Source: Pseudomonas parakoreensis (GTDB lineage: Bacteria > Pseudomonadota > Gammaproteobacteria > Pseudomonadales > Pseudomonadaceae). Taken from it: 64,000 nt of DNA. Positions 24,884 through 33,544 of the stretch are shown piece after piece. The DNA is taken from the NCBI RefSeq assembly GCF_021602155.1, contig NZ_BQHY01000005.1, positions 1 to 64,000 on the forward strand, given 5' to 3'. The notes below the pieces were generated by a model. That model ran no database searches and was not told where the DNA came from. It saw nothing but the letters and a program-made list of their open reading frames with translations. Within the stretch, counting starts at the first letter, position 1. Every line of letters starts with the position of its first letter. Made by a program: the position numbers and the translations under genes.

Positions 24884-26371
24884 ATGAGGGCGAGCGCATT
24901 TCTCGAGCGAGAGCTCAGTCAGCGGCAAGTCGTGCTGTTCTTCCTGCTTGCCAGCGCGCTGTACGTCCTGCCGCTGATCCTCGCTGACTTTCCTTACATC
25001 GACGACAACTGGCGTACGCTGGCTGCCGCCAATGCCTGGGCCGGGCAGGGCCGATTGTTTGCCGACTGGTTTTATCAGGCGCTGACGTTCACCGGGGCGG
25101 CACCGAACATCTACCCGTTACCCCTGTTGCTCGCGGTCGTGGCGATGAGTCTGGCGCTGACTCGGCTGACCATTCACTACTTTGTCGAACCGACCCTGGC
25201 CTGTTGCCTGGTCGCGTTGCCGCTCTGGTACAACCCGTTTCTGCTGCAGAACCTGTCCTATCAATACGACGGCCCGATCATGGCCTTGAGCATGGTCGCG
25301 GTGATTTACGCCATCACGTTCGAAGGTTCATCGCGGGTACCGCGCTGGCTGGTACCGGCGGCGTTGCTGGCGCTGGCGATCGGGCTGTATCAGATCAGCC
25401 TCAATGTGTTTTTCGGTCTGTGTGGTGTCGAGTTGATCAGGGCTGTTCAGCGGCAAATGCAGTGGCCGCAAATCCTGCGGATGCTGGGCTGGAAGCTCGC
25501 ACAAGCGGGCCTCGGCATCCTGATCTATAGCGTCACGGCTTATCCGTTCATGGAGACGTTACGAAGAACGGATCTGTTGAACCTGGACACCCACCCGCTG
25601 TTGCAGATCGGCATCAATTTCTCTCGGGTGCTGCAGAACGTTGCACTGTTGTTTCACGGCGGCTACGTCTGGGTTTTCGTGGCACTGGTGTTGTGTGCAT
25701 TCGTGGGCTGTCTGCATCTGGTTCGGGGCCGCCAACGCCGTTGGCCAAGCCTGCTGCTGTGTTTGCTCACGCTGCCCGTTCTGGTCTGGCTGGTGCCCGG
25801 AATCACCCTGCTGTTTCGGGATTTCAATGAAGGCGCGCGGACCCTGATGGAGTTCGGCGTGTTACTGCTGGGGCTGTTCTATCTGGCGCACGTTGCGCTG
25901 GCGTCCGGGCACCGCCGCTTGCCCTTGCTGCTGATCATCCCGCTGCTGGCGACACTCTCGCTGTCCTTCGCCTATGGCCGGGTGCTGAGCCTGCAGAAAA
26001 CCTTTGCCAACAGCGCGCTGTACAGCCTGAGCCACGACATCGCCGCCCATCGCGAGCTGCGTGAAGCGAAGCGGATTTACCTCTCAGTCAGCTACTCCGA
26101 TCGCTGGCTGGTCAGTGCGACCGGTTCATTCAAACGGCTACCGGTGCTGCACTATCTACTCAACGTCGACTACTTCATGCTCGCGGAAAATCTGCCGTCA
26201 GCAGGCATCACCAACGTGGTCGCCGAACGCGAGCGGCGCAACGCCACCCGCGTCGGTTATCAGGGTTTTCCAGCGCTGGTGGACAGCCTGTATTACCGGA
26301 TTTACCTGATTGGCGATTACGGTTTCATCGTCATGAAGGAACCGCCTCACGGCAGGGTGCTGCAGTGGTAA
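24884..26371 (+). CDS. GtrII-like glucosyltransferase domain membrane protein
   Basis: A 495-residue integral membrane protein with about eleven hydrophobic helices. It resembles the GtrII-type glucosyltransferase domain used for modifying O-antigen on the periplasmic side. Early features are an acidic loop after TM1 (LADFPYIDDNWRTLAAANAWAGQGRLFADWFYQAL), typical of GT-C folds with catalytic Asp residues, and YQYDGPIMALSM. I chose ATG 24884; an upstream frame to 24782 runs through the REP unit. The two genes that follow encode a GtrA-like flippase and another GT-C enzyme, so the three probably decorate a lipid-linked or surface glycan. Confidence 0.75.
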   Translation: MRASAFLERELSQRQVVLFFLLASALYVLPLILADFPYIDDNWRTLAAANAWAGQGRLFADWFYQALTFTGAAPNIYPLPLLLAVVAMSLALTRLTIHYFVEPTLACCLVALPLWYNPFLLQNLSYQYDGPIMALSMVAVIYAITFEGSSRVPRWLVPAALLALAIGLYQISLNVFFGLCGVELIRAVQRQMQWPQILRMLGWKLAQAGLGILIYSVTAYPFMETLRRTDLLNLDTHPLLQIGINFSRVLQNVALLFHGGYVWVFVALVLCAFVGCLHLVRGRQRRWPSLLLCLLTLPVLVWLVPGITLLFRDFNEGARTLMEFGVLLLGLFYLAHVALASGHRRLPLLLIIPLLATLSLSFAYGRVLSLQKTFANSALYSLSHDIAAHRELREAKRIYLSVSYSDRWLVSATGSFKRLPVLHYLLNVDYFMLAENLPSAGITNVVAERERRNATRVGYQGFPALVDSLYYRIYLIGDYGFIVMKEPPHGRVLQW

Positions 26372-26485
26372 CCCTGACCGACCGTCGCAATCCATCCCGC
26401 ACCTGTAATTTCTGACAGTAGACCACTCAAGCGCCTTGCCCTAGCTTCGAAAGTCAGCCGGACCAAGCCATGGCAAGGAACCGTA

Positions 26486-26848
26486 ATGAAAGGATTTCCT
26501 GCGCTGACAGTGATTGGCATCGCTGATGCACTTATCCACTGGCAGATTTTTTTCGTCCTGTGCAGCGCCATCGGGTTGACCCAGGCAGCCAGTAACTTCG
26601 GCGCATTCTGCGTGGCGGCGGCGTTCTCGTTTTACGTGAACCTGCTTTACACCTTTGACAGCAAGACATGGGTGCTCGGCTACGTGCTGTTTATCGCACT
26701 GATGGGGGGCACAAGCTTCGGTATCGGCGCGATTGCCGATACGCGCGACTGGGGCGGGCTGCTGACGGTGACAGTGTTTACCGCGCTGAACCTGATGTTG
26801 GGGTACTGCTTTTTCCGGTTCGTGCTGTTTCGAGGACAACGGACATGA
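26486..26848 (+). CDS. GtrA family protein
   Basis: A 120-residue protein with four predicted membrane helices, matching the GtrA/DPMS-type family that is thought to flip undecaprenyl-phosphate-linked sugars across the inner membrane. Typical elements are the long first helix (FPALTVIGIADALIHWQIFFVL), NFGAFCVAAAFSFYVNLLYTF and a final LNLMLGYCFFRFVLF. Its stop codon overlaps the start of the next gene by 4 bases (ATGA). The usual partner GtrB, which makes the lipid-linked sugar, is not in this window. Confidence 0.85.
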   Translation: MKGFPALTVIGIADALIHWQIFFVLCSAIGLTQAASNFGAFCVAAAFSFYVNLLYTFDSKTWVLGYVLFIALMGGTSFGIGAIADTRDWGGLLTVTVFTALNLMLGYCFFRFVLFRGQRT

Positions 26849-28482
26849 AACTCTGGGTAGCCGCACCTTTTTTCAAAGACGCGAATGTTTCAGTGCGGGC
26901 CGATCAGCTGGCTCTGGCGACAGTTCTGATTATCGCGCTGTGTGTGCGGTTCTACTCCATTACTGTCCCCGTGATCTGGTATGACGAGGCCTACAGTGTG
27001 CTGCTGGCTCGAGAAACGCCGGCGCGCATCTGGGCGTTGACCGCACTGGATGTGCATCCGCCGCTGTATTACGTGTTGCTGCATTACTGGGGCATGACCT
27101 GGGGCGATTCTGCCGGGGCGGCACGGGGCTTGAGCGTGTTGGCGGACGTTGGCAGCGTGTTGCTCGGCATCCAGTTGATGCGCCTGGTGGCCACGCGGCG
27201 GGCGACCTGGATGGCGGCACTGTTGCTGGCGCTGCTGCCCGTTTCGGTGCGCTACAGCCAGGAAGTGCGGATGTACACCCTGCTCGGATTCTGGCTGATG
27301 GCCGCGACCGTGGCGCTGGTCTGCTGGGCGCGGACACCCGGGCAAAAACGCTGGCCGTGCCTGTACGTGTTGCTGATGAGCGCGGCGTTTTACACGCATT
27401 ATTTCGCCGCGGGCTGCGTACTGGTGCACTGGCTGTTCTGGTGGCGGGCGCGAGCGGATCACGCCGCGAGCCTTTCACCCCGCGCGTGGTGCCTGGCCAA
27501 CGCGGCGATTGTGCTGTTGTTTGTGCCGTGGCTGCCGAATCTGCTTGAACAGTTGTCCGCCGGTGTCGCGGCGTGGATCGAGCCTGTGACCGTGCAGGCT
27601 GCACTGGGGCTGCCCTGGCAATTCATGTTGATGGAGCCGCGCGTGGCACCCGCGTCGTGGTGGCGGCTGGCGCCTTTGCTGCTGATCGTGCTCTGCGCAA
27701 CGCTGATCGTGGCGCAAGGCATCGGCGAACGGCGTTACCGGCCGTTGCTGCTCGGCTATTTTTTTATTCCGACGATCTCGCTGTTTGTCCTGGCGCTGTT
27801 CATGCCGCTGTTTCTTGCGCGCTATCTGGTGTTCGCGGCCCCCGGCATCCCCCTGCTTATCGCCGTGGCACTGGACTCGGTGGCACGCCGATACCCGCGC
27901 CCGGCCATGGCGCTGTTCGTGCTGGTGGTCGTCGGACAATGCTACGGTCTGGCGATGGTCTATCGCCAGACCGATGGCATGGATGGCACCGAGATGCGCC
28001 GGGACTACCGGTTGGATGGGCTGGCCAGCCAGATCGAACGCGAGGCCCAGCCCGGCGATGACATCGTCCTCGACTCGCTGATTTCGTACTTGCCGTTTCT
28101 CTACTACAACAACAGCGCCATTGAGCCGCGGTTTCATGTGCGCACGGCGTTCCCGGCGTTCCTCGCCTCCTCGGTTCGCGGTGGCTACGCGCTGATCCCG
28201 ATCGCCAGGCGCTGGATCTATTTCCATGACCCGGCGCTGGTGCAATGCCGCCGGCACCGAGTCTGGTGGATACCGCTGGAATCGCCCGATCACTTCCGCA
28301 CCCTGTTCAGCGGCGATTGGCAAACGCGGCAGACGCTGTGGAGCGGCTCGGCGGCGGCCTACCTGTTCAGCGTCAACACCGCGTCATTCGCGACCGGTGG
28401 CCTTAAGCCGCGGCCACCTCCTGCGGCTCGAAACTGTCAGCCCGGGCCATCTGCCACATCCGCGAGTAGAACTCGCCATTGA
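26845..28482 (+). CDS. GT-C (family 39-like) glycosyltransferase
   Basis: A 545-residue membrane glycosyltransferase. The first periplasmic loop holds the GT-C acidic motif in WYDEAYSV (Asp47-Glu48), and DVHPPLYYVLLHYW follows, as in ArnT/PMT-like enzymes that take sugar from a polyprenyl donor. About ten helices and a soluble C-terminal region (about 400-530) come next. ATG 26845 overlaps the GtrA stop. The longer frame starting at 26668 lies inside gtrA and is rejected. The last 27 or so residues (from GGLKPRPPP) are low in complexity and overlap, on the opposite strand, the end of the neighbouring glutamate synthase gene by 80 bases. They look like a read-through extension. Confidence 0.8.
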   Translation: MKLWVAAPFFKDANVSVRADQLALATVLIIALCVRFYSITVPVIWYDEAYSVLLARETPARIWALTALDVHPPLYYVLLHYWGMTWGDSAGAARGLSVLADVGSVLLGIQLMRLVATRRATWMAALLLALLPVSVRYSQEVRMYTLLGFWLMAATVALVCWARTPGQKRWPCLYVLLMSAAFYTHYFAAGCVLVHWLFWWRARADHAASLSPRAWCLANAAIVLLFVPWLPNLLEQLSAGVAAWIEPVTVQAALGLPWQFMLMEPRVAPASWWRLAPLLLIVLCATLIVAQGIGERRYRPLLLGYFFIPTISLFVLALFMPLFLARYLVFAAPGIPLLIAVALDSVARRYPRPAMALFVLVVVGQCYGLAMVYRQTDGMDGTEMRRDYRLDGLASQIEREAQPGDDIVLDSLISYLPFLYYNNSAIEPRFHVRTAFPAFLASSVRGGYALIPIARRWIYFHDPALVQCRRHRVWWIPLESPDHFRTLFSGDWQTRQTLWSGSAAAYLFSVNTASFATGGLKPRPPPAARNCQPGPSATSASRTRH

Positions 28483-30022
28483 CCTCGCCCGTGAGCAACT
28501 CACCTGGCTTGAGAAACACATGCAGCTGCGAGAACAGCTTGATCTCGGTCGCCGACATGCGCCGCACCAGGTGCTTGGCCGACAGTTGTGATGGATGCTC
28601 AAGACCGGCCGCCGCCAACATTTCTGCCAGTGCCTTGAGCGTGTTGCGGTGGAAGTTGTAGACGCGCTGGGCCTTGTCCGGGACCACGAGGGCGCGTTGA
28701 CGCAGGGCGTCCTGGGTGGCGACGCCGGTCGGGCATTTGTTGGTGTGGCAGCTTTGCGACTGGATGCAGCCGATGGCGAACATGAAGCCGCGCGCGGAGT
28801 TGGCCCAGTCGGCGCCGATGGCCAGCACGCTGGCAATGTCGAACGCGCTGACGATCTTGCCGCTGGCGCCGAGCTTGATCTTGTCGCGCAGGTTCAGGCC
28901 GACCAGCGTGTTATGCACAAACAGCAGGCCTTCGCGCATCGGCACGCCGATGTGGTCGGTGAACTCCACCGGCGCGGCGCCGGTGCCGCCTTCCTTGCCG
29001 TCGACCACGATGAAGTCCGGCAGGATGCCGGTTTCCAGCATGGCTTTGGCGATACCCATGAACTCCCACGGATGCCCGAGGCAGAACTTGAAGCCCACCG
29101 GTTTGCCGCCGGACAGTTCGCGCAGTTGCTGGATGAACTGCATCATTTCGATCGGCGTGGAAAACGCGCTGTGGCGTGACGGCGAGATGCAGTCTTCGCC
29201 CATCAGGATGCCGCGGGTGTCGGCGATTTCCTGAGTGACCTTGTGCTTGGGCAGGATCCCGCCGTGGCCGGGTTTGGCGCCCTGGCTCATCTTGATTTCG
29301 ATCATCCGCACCTGCGGATTCTGTGCCTGGGTGGCGAAGCGTTCCGGGTCGAAACGGCCATCGCTGGTACGGCAGCCGAAATAACCGCTGCCCAGTTCCC
29401 AGGTCAGGTCGCCGCCGTGTTCGCGGTGATACGGGCTGATGCTGCCTTCGCCGGTGTCGTGGGCGAAGTTGCCGAGTTTGGCGCCCTGGTTCAACGCGCG
29501 GATGGCGTTGGCGCTGAGCGAGCCGAAGCTCATCGCCGAAATGTTGAACACCGACGCCGAATACGGCTGCGTGCATTGCGGGCCGCCGACGGTGACGCGG
29601 AAACTGCTCGGGTCGCTCAATGGCGCCGGGCGCATCGAGTGGCCGATGAATTCGAAGCCCGATTGATAGACGTCGATCAGCGTGCCGAAGGGTTTGTCGG
29701 CGGTTTCGTTCTTCGCCCGCGAATAGACCAGCGAGCGCTGGGCGCGGGAGAAGGGCAGGGCGTCGCTGTCGGATTCAAGCAGGTACTGACGGATCTCCGG
29801 GCGGATGCCTTCGACCAGATAGCGGATGTTGCCCAGGATCGGATAATTGCGGCGTACCGCGTGCGGGCTCTGCAGCAGGTCGAACAGACCGAGCAGACTC
29901 AGCACGCCGGTGACCGCGGTGATCGGCCACAGCCAGTCGTGTTCGAGAAAGGGCAGGCTGGCGAGGGTGAAGATCACGCAGACGGCAAAGAAGGCGTAGC
30001 GGCTCAGGAGTGACAGGCTCAT
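28403..30022 (-). CDS. FMN-binding glutamate synthase family protein
   Basis: A 539-residue enzyme related to the FMN/iron-sulfur domain of the large subunit of glutamate synthase. Residues 1-45 form two membrane helices (YAFFAVCVIFTLASLPF; PITAVTGVLSLLGLFDLL), which GltB lacks. The TIM-barrel part shows SAMSFGSLSANAIRALNQGA, GEGSISPYHRE, IEIKMSQGAKPGHGG and DGKEGGTGAAP, the classic FMN and substrate sites. A Cys-x5-Cys-x4-Cys cluster (CIQSQSCHTNKC) fits a 3Fe-4S centre. There is no glutaminase domain, so ammonia or another donor, or another reaction, is likely. Start ATG 30022 has AAGGAAA upstream; the longer frame runs into REP DNA. Confidence 0.88.
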   Translation of the reverse strand: MSLSLLSRYAFFAVCVIFTLASLPFLEHDWLWPITAVTGVLSLLGLFDLLQSPHAVRRNYPILGNIRYLVEGIRPEIRQYLLESDSDALPFSRAQRSLVYSRAKNETADKPFGTLIDVYQSGFEFIGHSMRPAPLSDPSSFRVTVGGPQCTQPYSASVFNISAMSFGSLSANAIRALNQGAKLGNFAHDTGEGSISPYHREHGGDLTWELGSGYFGCRTSDGRFDPERFATQAQNPQVRMIEIKMSQGAKPGHGGILPKHKVTQEIADTRGILMGEDCISPSRHSAFSTPIEMMQFIQQLRELSGGKPVGFKFCLGHPWEFMGIAKAMLETGILPDFIVVDGKEGGTGAAPVEFTDHIGVPMREGLLFVHNTLVGLNLRDKIKLGASGKIVSAFDIASVLAIGADWANSARGFMFAIGCIQSQSCHTNKCPTGVATQDALRQRALVVPDKAQRVYNFHRNTLKALAEMLAAAGLEHPSQLSAKHLVRRMSATEIKLFSQLHVFLKPGELLTGEVNGEFYSRMWQMARADSFEPQEVAAA

Positions 30023-30091
30023 ACGGTTTCCTTGGTTCGGACTCAATGGTTTGCAAACCTGTGGCAGCAGGCGGGCCTGTTGATGAGATTT

Positions 30092-30230
30092 ATTGTGGTG
30101 AGGGGATTTATCCCCGATGGGTGGCGAAGCCGCCCCAAAACCATTCACTGCGGTGTAACTGAAAGACCGCATGCATAGACTTCGGGCTGCTGCGCAGCCC
30201 ATCGGGGATGAATCCCCTCACCACAAATCA
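30092..30230. repeat. REP pair (GTGGTGAGGGGAT family)
   Basis: TGTGGTGAGGGGATTTATCC and its inverse enclose two GC-rich inner stems (CGATGGGTGGCGAAGCC; GGGCTGCTGCGCAGCCC). It lies between the glutamate synthase-like gene and the LuxR regulator gene. It belongs to the same family as the hairpins beside RAYT. Confidence 0.85.
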
Positions 30231-30260
30231 ACTCCCACAGGAAAGCATTTCCACGCGTTA

Positions 30261-31061
30261 TCAGGCGTTCTGCGCCTGGAGAAAAATCGAAAACAGCTCC
30301 GACTGGGATTTGATCCCCAGCTTGCTGTACATGTGTTTCTTATGGACTTTCACGGTTTCTACGGAGATTTCCAGCTTACGGGCGATTTCTTTACTGGAGC
30401 AACCGCTGAGCATCAAACGCCCGACATCCAGTTCCCGGGCAGTCAGTTGCGCGCCCTTGAGTTGCTGCACCGATGCTTCCAGTTGCACCCGCCAGTCGGC
30501 CGGTGCAGGCGCGGCAGCGAGGGCCACGGTTTCGTTGATTTCGTACGGCAGGCGCTGGCGCAACAGACCCAGCACCCACGGCTGGATCAAAGACAGCAAA
30601 GCAATCTGTTCGCCAGTGAAACGTTGTTCACTGCCCAGCGACAGGCACAACGTGCGTTCGCCTTCGAGCTGGCAATTGAACTGGATTTCGTCGGCGACCA
30701 CATTCAGACGAAAGTATCGCTGGTAATACTCGGTCAGCTCGAAATGCTCCGGTGCCACCTCCGACAGGCGATACAGCCCGGTGCGCGACTGCTCGCGGCA
30801 GGCGATGTAGAACGGATCGAGCAGATACAACCCGCGCAGATAATCCTGAAACAACGGGTCGGGACTGCCGTCCTCGGCGGGGCATTCGGCGAACACTTGC
30901 GGGTGCTGATCGGCACTGAACAGCAACACCACCCAGCTATCGAACGCCACGTACTGGTCGAGCAGACGCACCAGTTGTGCCCAGAAATTCGGCTTGTCCA
31001 GCGCGTCGATCAACTGCCCGACGGCGCGGTGCCAAGTGATGTCATCAAACGAAACGGTCAT
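30261..31061 (-). CDS. LuxR family transcriptional regulator
   Basis: A 266-residue regulator. The C-terminal helix-turn-helix (about 205-255) is a clear LuxR/FixJ type: LTARELDVGRLMLSGCSSKEIARKLEISVETVKVHKKHMYSKLGIKSQSEL. The N-terminal 190 residues are not a receiver domain and do not look like an acyl-homoserine lactone pocket. They form an undefined ligand or protein-binding region with YLLDPFYIA and YYQRYFR blocks. It is transcribed away from the nitrilase/permease pair, with 124 bases between, and is the likely local regulator of those genes. Confidence 0.85.
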   Translation of the reverse strand: MTVSFDDITWHRAVGQLIDALDKPNFWAQLVRLLDQYVAFDSWVVLLFSADQHPQVFAECPAEDGSPDPLFQDYLRGLYLLDPFYIACREQSRTGLYRLSEVAPEHFELTEYYQRYFRLNVVADEIQFNCQLEGERTLCLSLGSEQRFTGEQIALLSLIQPWVLGLLRQRLPYEINETVALAAAPAPADWRVQLEASVQQLKGAQLTARELDVGRLMLSGCSSKEIARKLEISVETVKVHKKHMYSKLGIKSQSELFSIFLQAQNA

Positions 31062-31185
31062 GAATCTACCCCTATCGGGTTACCCCGGCCGCGTGATTCC
31101 CTGCCGGTTGCTTGCTGCGCATACTGGCCCACAGACAGCCACCGGGCAATCTTTCAGCGCCCGGCCCTGACCACAAGGACTCGCA

Positions 31186-32007
31186 ATGAAAGTCGAACTC
31201 GCCCAACTGGCGGGCCGTGACAATGGCACCGCATACAACCTCGAACGCGCCCTCGCGGCGATTGCCGCGTGCGGTGCCGACACGCAACTGATCGTATTCC
31301 CGGAAACCCACCTGATGGGCTTCCCGACGGCCGACACCGTGGCACAGATCGCCGAGCCGCTGGATGGCCCGACCGTCCGCGCGGTGCTGGCCGCTGCCCG
31401 CGAGCGCAACCTCGCCGTAGTGATCGGCATGGCCGAGAACGACAACGGTCGCTTCTACAACACCACGCTGCTGATCACCCCCGAAGGCATCGCCCTCAAA
31501 TACCGCAAGACCCACCTTTGGGCGTCGGATCGCGGCGTGTTCGAGGCCGGCGACCGCTACGCCACCTGCGAGTGGAACGGTGTGCGCGTCGGCTTGCTGA
31601 TCTGCTACGACATCGAGTTCCCGGAGTCCGCCCGCGCACTGGCGCAACTGGGCGCCGAGTTGCTGATCGTGACCAACGGCAACATGGACCCGTATGCCCC
31701 GACTCACCGCACCGCGATCATGGCCCGTGCTCAGGAAAACCAGGCGTTTGCGCTGATGGTCAATCGTGTCGAGGCCGGGGATGACGGCTTGATGTTTGCC
31801 GGCGGCAGTGCGCTGGTCGATCCGCTGGGGACGTTGCTGTTCGAGGCGGGGCGCGAAGAAGGGACGTTCAGCGTCGAACTGGATTTCGACCGGTTGCAGG
31901 TCGCGCGCCAGGATTACCACTATCTGGATGATCAGCGGTTGAAGCTGCCGGGGGAGGTGGTGGAGCACGCGTGCGGATTGCGTGAGTTGCTGATTCCTGC
32001 GTGCTGA
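31186..32007 (+). CDS. Carbon-nitrogen hydrolase (nitrilase superfamily)
   Basis: A soluble 273-residue enzyme that cleaves C-N bonds in amides, carbamoyl compounds or nitriles. The catalytic triad is visible: Glu40 (VFPETH), Lys108 (YRKTHLW) and Cys140 (LLICYDIEFPE). A LIVTNGNMDPY strand and an ARAQENQAFALMVNR block complete the fold. AAGGA lies upstream of ATG 31186. The next gene is a PuuP-like permease and the divergent gene is a LuxR regulator. The three probably import and hydrolyse one nitrogen compound. A monocarboxylic amide or carbamoyl polyamine is possible; the substrate is not readable from sequence. Confidence 0.88.
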   Translation: MKVELAQLAGRDNGTAYNLERALAAIAACGADTQLIVFPETHLMGFPTADTVAQIAEPLDGPTVRAVLAAARERNLAVVIGMAENDNGRFYNTTLLITPEGIALKYRKTHLWASDRGVFEAGDRYATCEWNGVRVGLLICYDIEFPESARALAQLGAELLIVTNGNMDPYAPTHRTAIMARAQENQAFALMVNRVEAGDDGLMFAGGSALVDPLGTLLFEAGREEGTFSVELDFDRLQVARQDYHYLDDQRLKLPGEVVEHACGLRELLIPAC

Positions 32008-32032
32008 TCGGGATTCTGTGTCGGTCGGACTG

Positions 32033-32104
32033 ACGCCTTCGCGGGCAAGCCCGCTCCCACATTGACCGCGTCCCCCTGTGGGAGCGAGCTTGCTCGCGAA
32101 GAGG
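32033..32104. repeat. REP pair (GTGGGAGC...TTGCTCGC family)
   Basis: CTTCGCGGGCAAGCCCGCTC and the inverted GTGGGAGCGAGCTTGCTCGC lie back to back between the hydrolase and permease genes. Their presence means the two genes may be transcribed unequally even if co-regulated. Confidence 0.82.
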
Positions 32105-32212
32105 CCAGCCCAGACCACACAACTGTTTGATCAAAAAAAACAAAGCCACACCCGAAACATTCGCCGAACTCGGCTCTGCCATAAATCCAATAACATTCGG
32201 AGTAAGTCGCCC

Positions 32213-33538
32213 ATGGCTCGTTTGCAACGCACCCTGTCACTAGGGTCGGTGGTGCTGTTCGGCATCGCCTACATGACGCCGATCATTGTCCTCGGCACCT
32301 TTGGCATCCTCGCGCAATCCACCGCCGGCATGGTCCCGGCTGCGTACCTGGCAGCACTGGTGGCGATGTTCTTCACCGCCATGAGTTACGGGCGTATGGC
32401 CGCCGCGTTCCCGGTCGCCGGTTCCGCCTACAGCTACGTGCGCAAGGCGATCAGCCCCAGGCTCGGCTTCATCGCCGGTTGGGCGGTGTTGCTCGATTAC
32501 CTGTTTCTGCCGATGGCGATCTGGCTGATCGGCGCGGCGTACCTTGCTTCGGCATTCCCCTCGATCCCGCAGTGGATCTGGGTACTGGCGTTCATCGGCA
32601 TCACCAGCGCGATCAACATCGTTGGCCTGAAACTGGCCAATGGCATCAACGCCTTGCTGATGCTGGTGCAATTTCTGGTGCTGATCGCCTTCGTCGCGCT
32701 GTGTGTGCACTACGTCGGCGGTGATGCGCGCACGCCGTTGTGGTCGATCAAACCGTTCTTCAACGGTGACATGCAAATGCCGCTGATCATGAGCGGCGCG
32801 GCGATTGCCTGTTATTCGTTCCTCGGCTTCGACGCGGTCAGTACGCTGACCGAAGAAACCCGCGACCCACGCCGCACCATTCCACGGGCGATAATGTTGA
32901 TCACCCTGATCGGCGGGCTGATCTTCGTCGGTGTGTCGTACTTCGTGCAGATCGCCCACCCATCGTTCCAGTTCGACAGCGTCGACTCGGCGGCCTATGA
33001 AATCGCACGCAACATCGGCGGCGACCTGTTCGTCTCGATCTTCCTCATCGGCCTGATCGTCGGCCAGTTCGCCTCGGGGCTGTCGGCCCAGGCCAGCGGT
33101 TCGCGCTTGCTGTTTGCCATGGGGCGCGATGGCGTGTTGCCCAAGTCGTTTTTCGGCACCTTGCATGCGCGCTTCGGCACGCCGGTCAACAGCATCCTGC
33201 TGTGTGCGGTCGTGGCATTGCTGGCGCTGAAACTCGATGTGACCACCTCAACCTCGTTCATCAACTTCGGTGCGTTCCTGGCGTTCAGCCTGGTCAACCT
33301 GTCGGTGATTTTTCATTACTGGATCGGTGGAGAGAAAAAAGGCCCGCGTGAGCTGGTGCTGTTTCTGATCTTTCCGTTCATCGGGCTGCTGGCGGACGTG
33401 TGGCTGATGGTCAGCCTTGATCATCTGGCGGTGTATCTGGGCTTGAGCTGGCTGGCGATTGGCGTGGTGTATCTGGCGGTGCTCACTGGCGGCTTTCGGC
33501 GGCAGCCGCCGGAGATGGATTTTCAGGAAGCGACCTGA
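32213..33538 (+). CDS. APC family permease (PuuP-like)
   Basis: A 441-residue inner-membrane importer of amino acids or polyamines with twelve hydrophobic helices. The opening LSLGSVVLFGIAYMTPIIVLGTFGI is typical of PuuP-like carriers. So are YGRMAAAFPVAGSAYSYVRKAI, the SFLGFDAVSTLTEETRDPRRTIPRAI block and SAQASGSRLLFAMGRDGVLPK. Putrescine is the best-known substrate in that group, but this remains inference. I chose ATG 32213; the longer frame enters REP DNA. It converges on the kinase operon with only 6 bases between stop codons. Confidence 0.85.
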   Translation: MARLQRTLSLGSVVLFGIAYMTPIIVLGTFGILAQSTAGMVPAAYLAALVAMFFTAMSYGRMAAAFPVAGSAYSYVRKAISPRLGFIAGWAVLLDYLFLPMAIWLIGAAYLASAFPSIPQWIWVLAFIGITSAINIVGLKLANGINALLMLVQFLVLIAFVALCVHYVGGDARTPLWSIKPFFNGDMQMPLIMSGAAIACYSFLGFDAVSTLTEETRDPRRTIPRAIMLITLIGGLIFVGVSYFVQIAHPSFQFDSVDSAAYEIARNIGGDLFVSIFLIGLIVGQFASGLSAQASGSRLLFAMGRDGVLPKSFFGTLHARFGTPVNSILLCAVVALLALKLDVTTSTSFINFGAFLAFSLVNLSVIFHYWIGGEKKGPRELVLFLIFPFIGLLADVWLMVSLDHLAVYLGLSWLAIGVVYLAVLTGGFRRQPPEMDFQEAT

Positions 33539-33544
33539 GGCGCC

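Noticed and set aside
23235-24899. 554-codon minus-strand frame opposite the amino acid permease
   Set aside because: His/Asp/Gln/Arg-rich translation typical of the reverse of a membrane protein gene; it also runs through a REP pair.
26668-26844. N-terminal extension of the GT-C glycosyltransferase
   Set aside because: It would overlap most of gtrA; ATG 26845 is coupled to the gtrA stop.
24701-28482. Prophage or serotype-conversion island
   Set aside because: Only gtr-like genes; no integrase, tRNA end or phage structural gene in the window.
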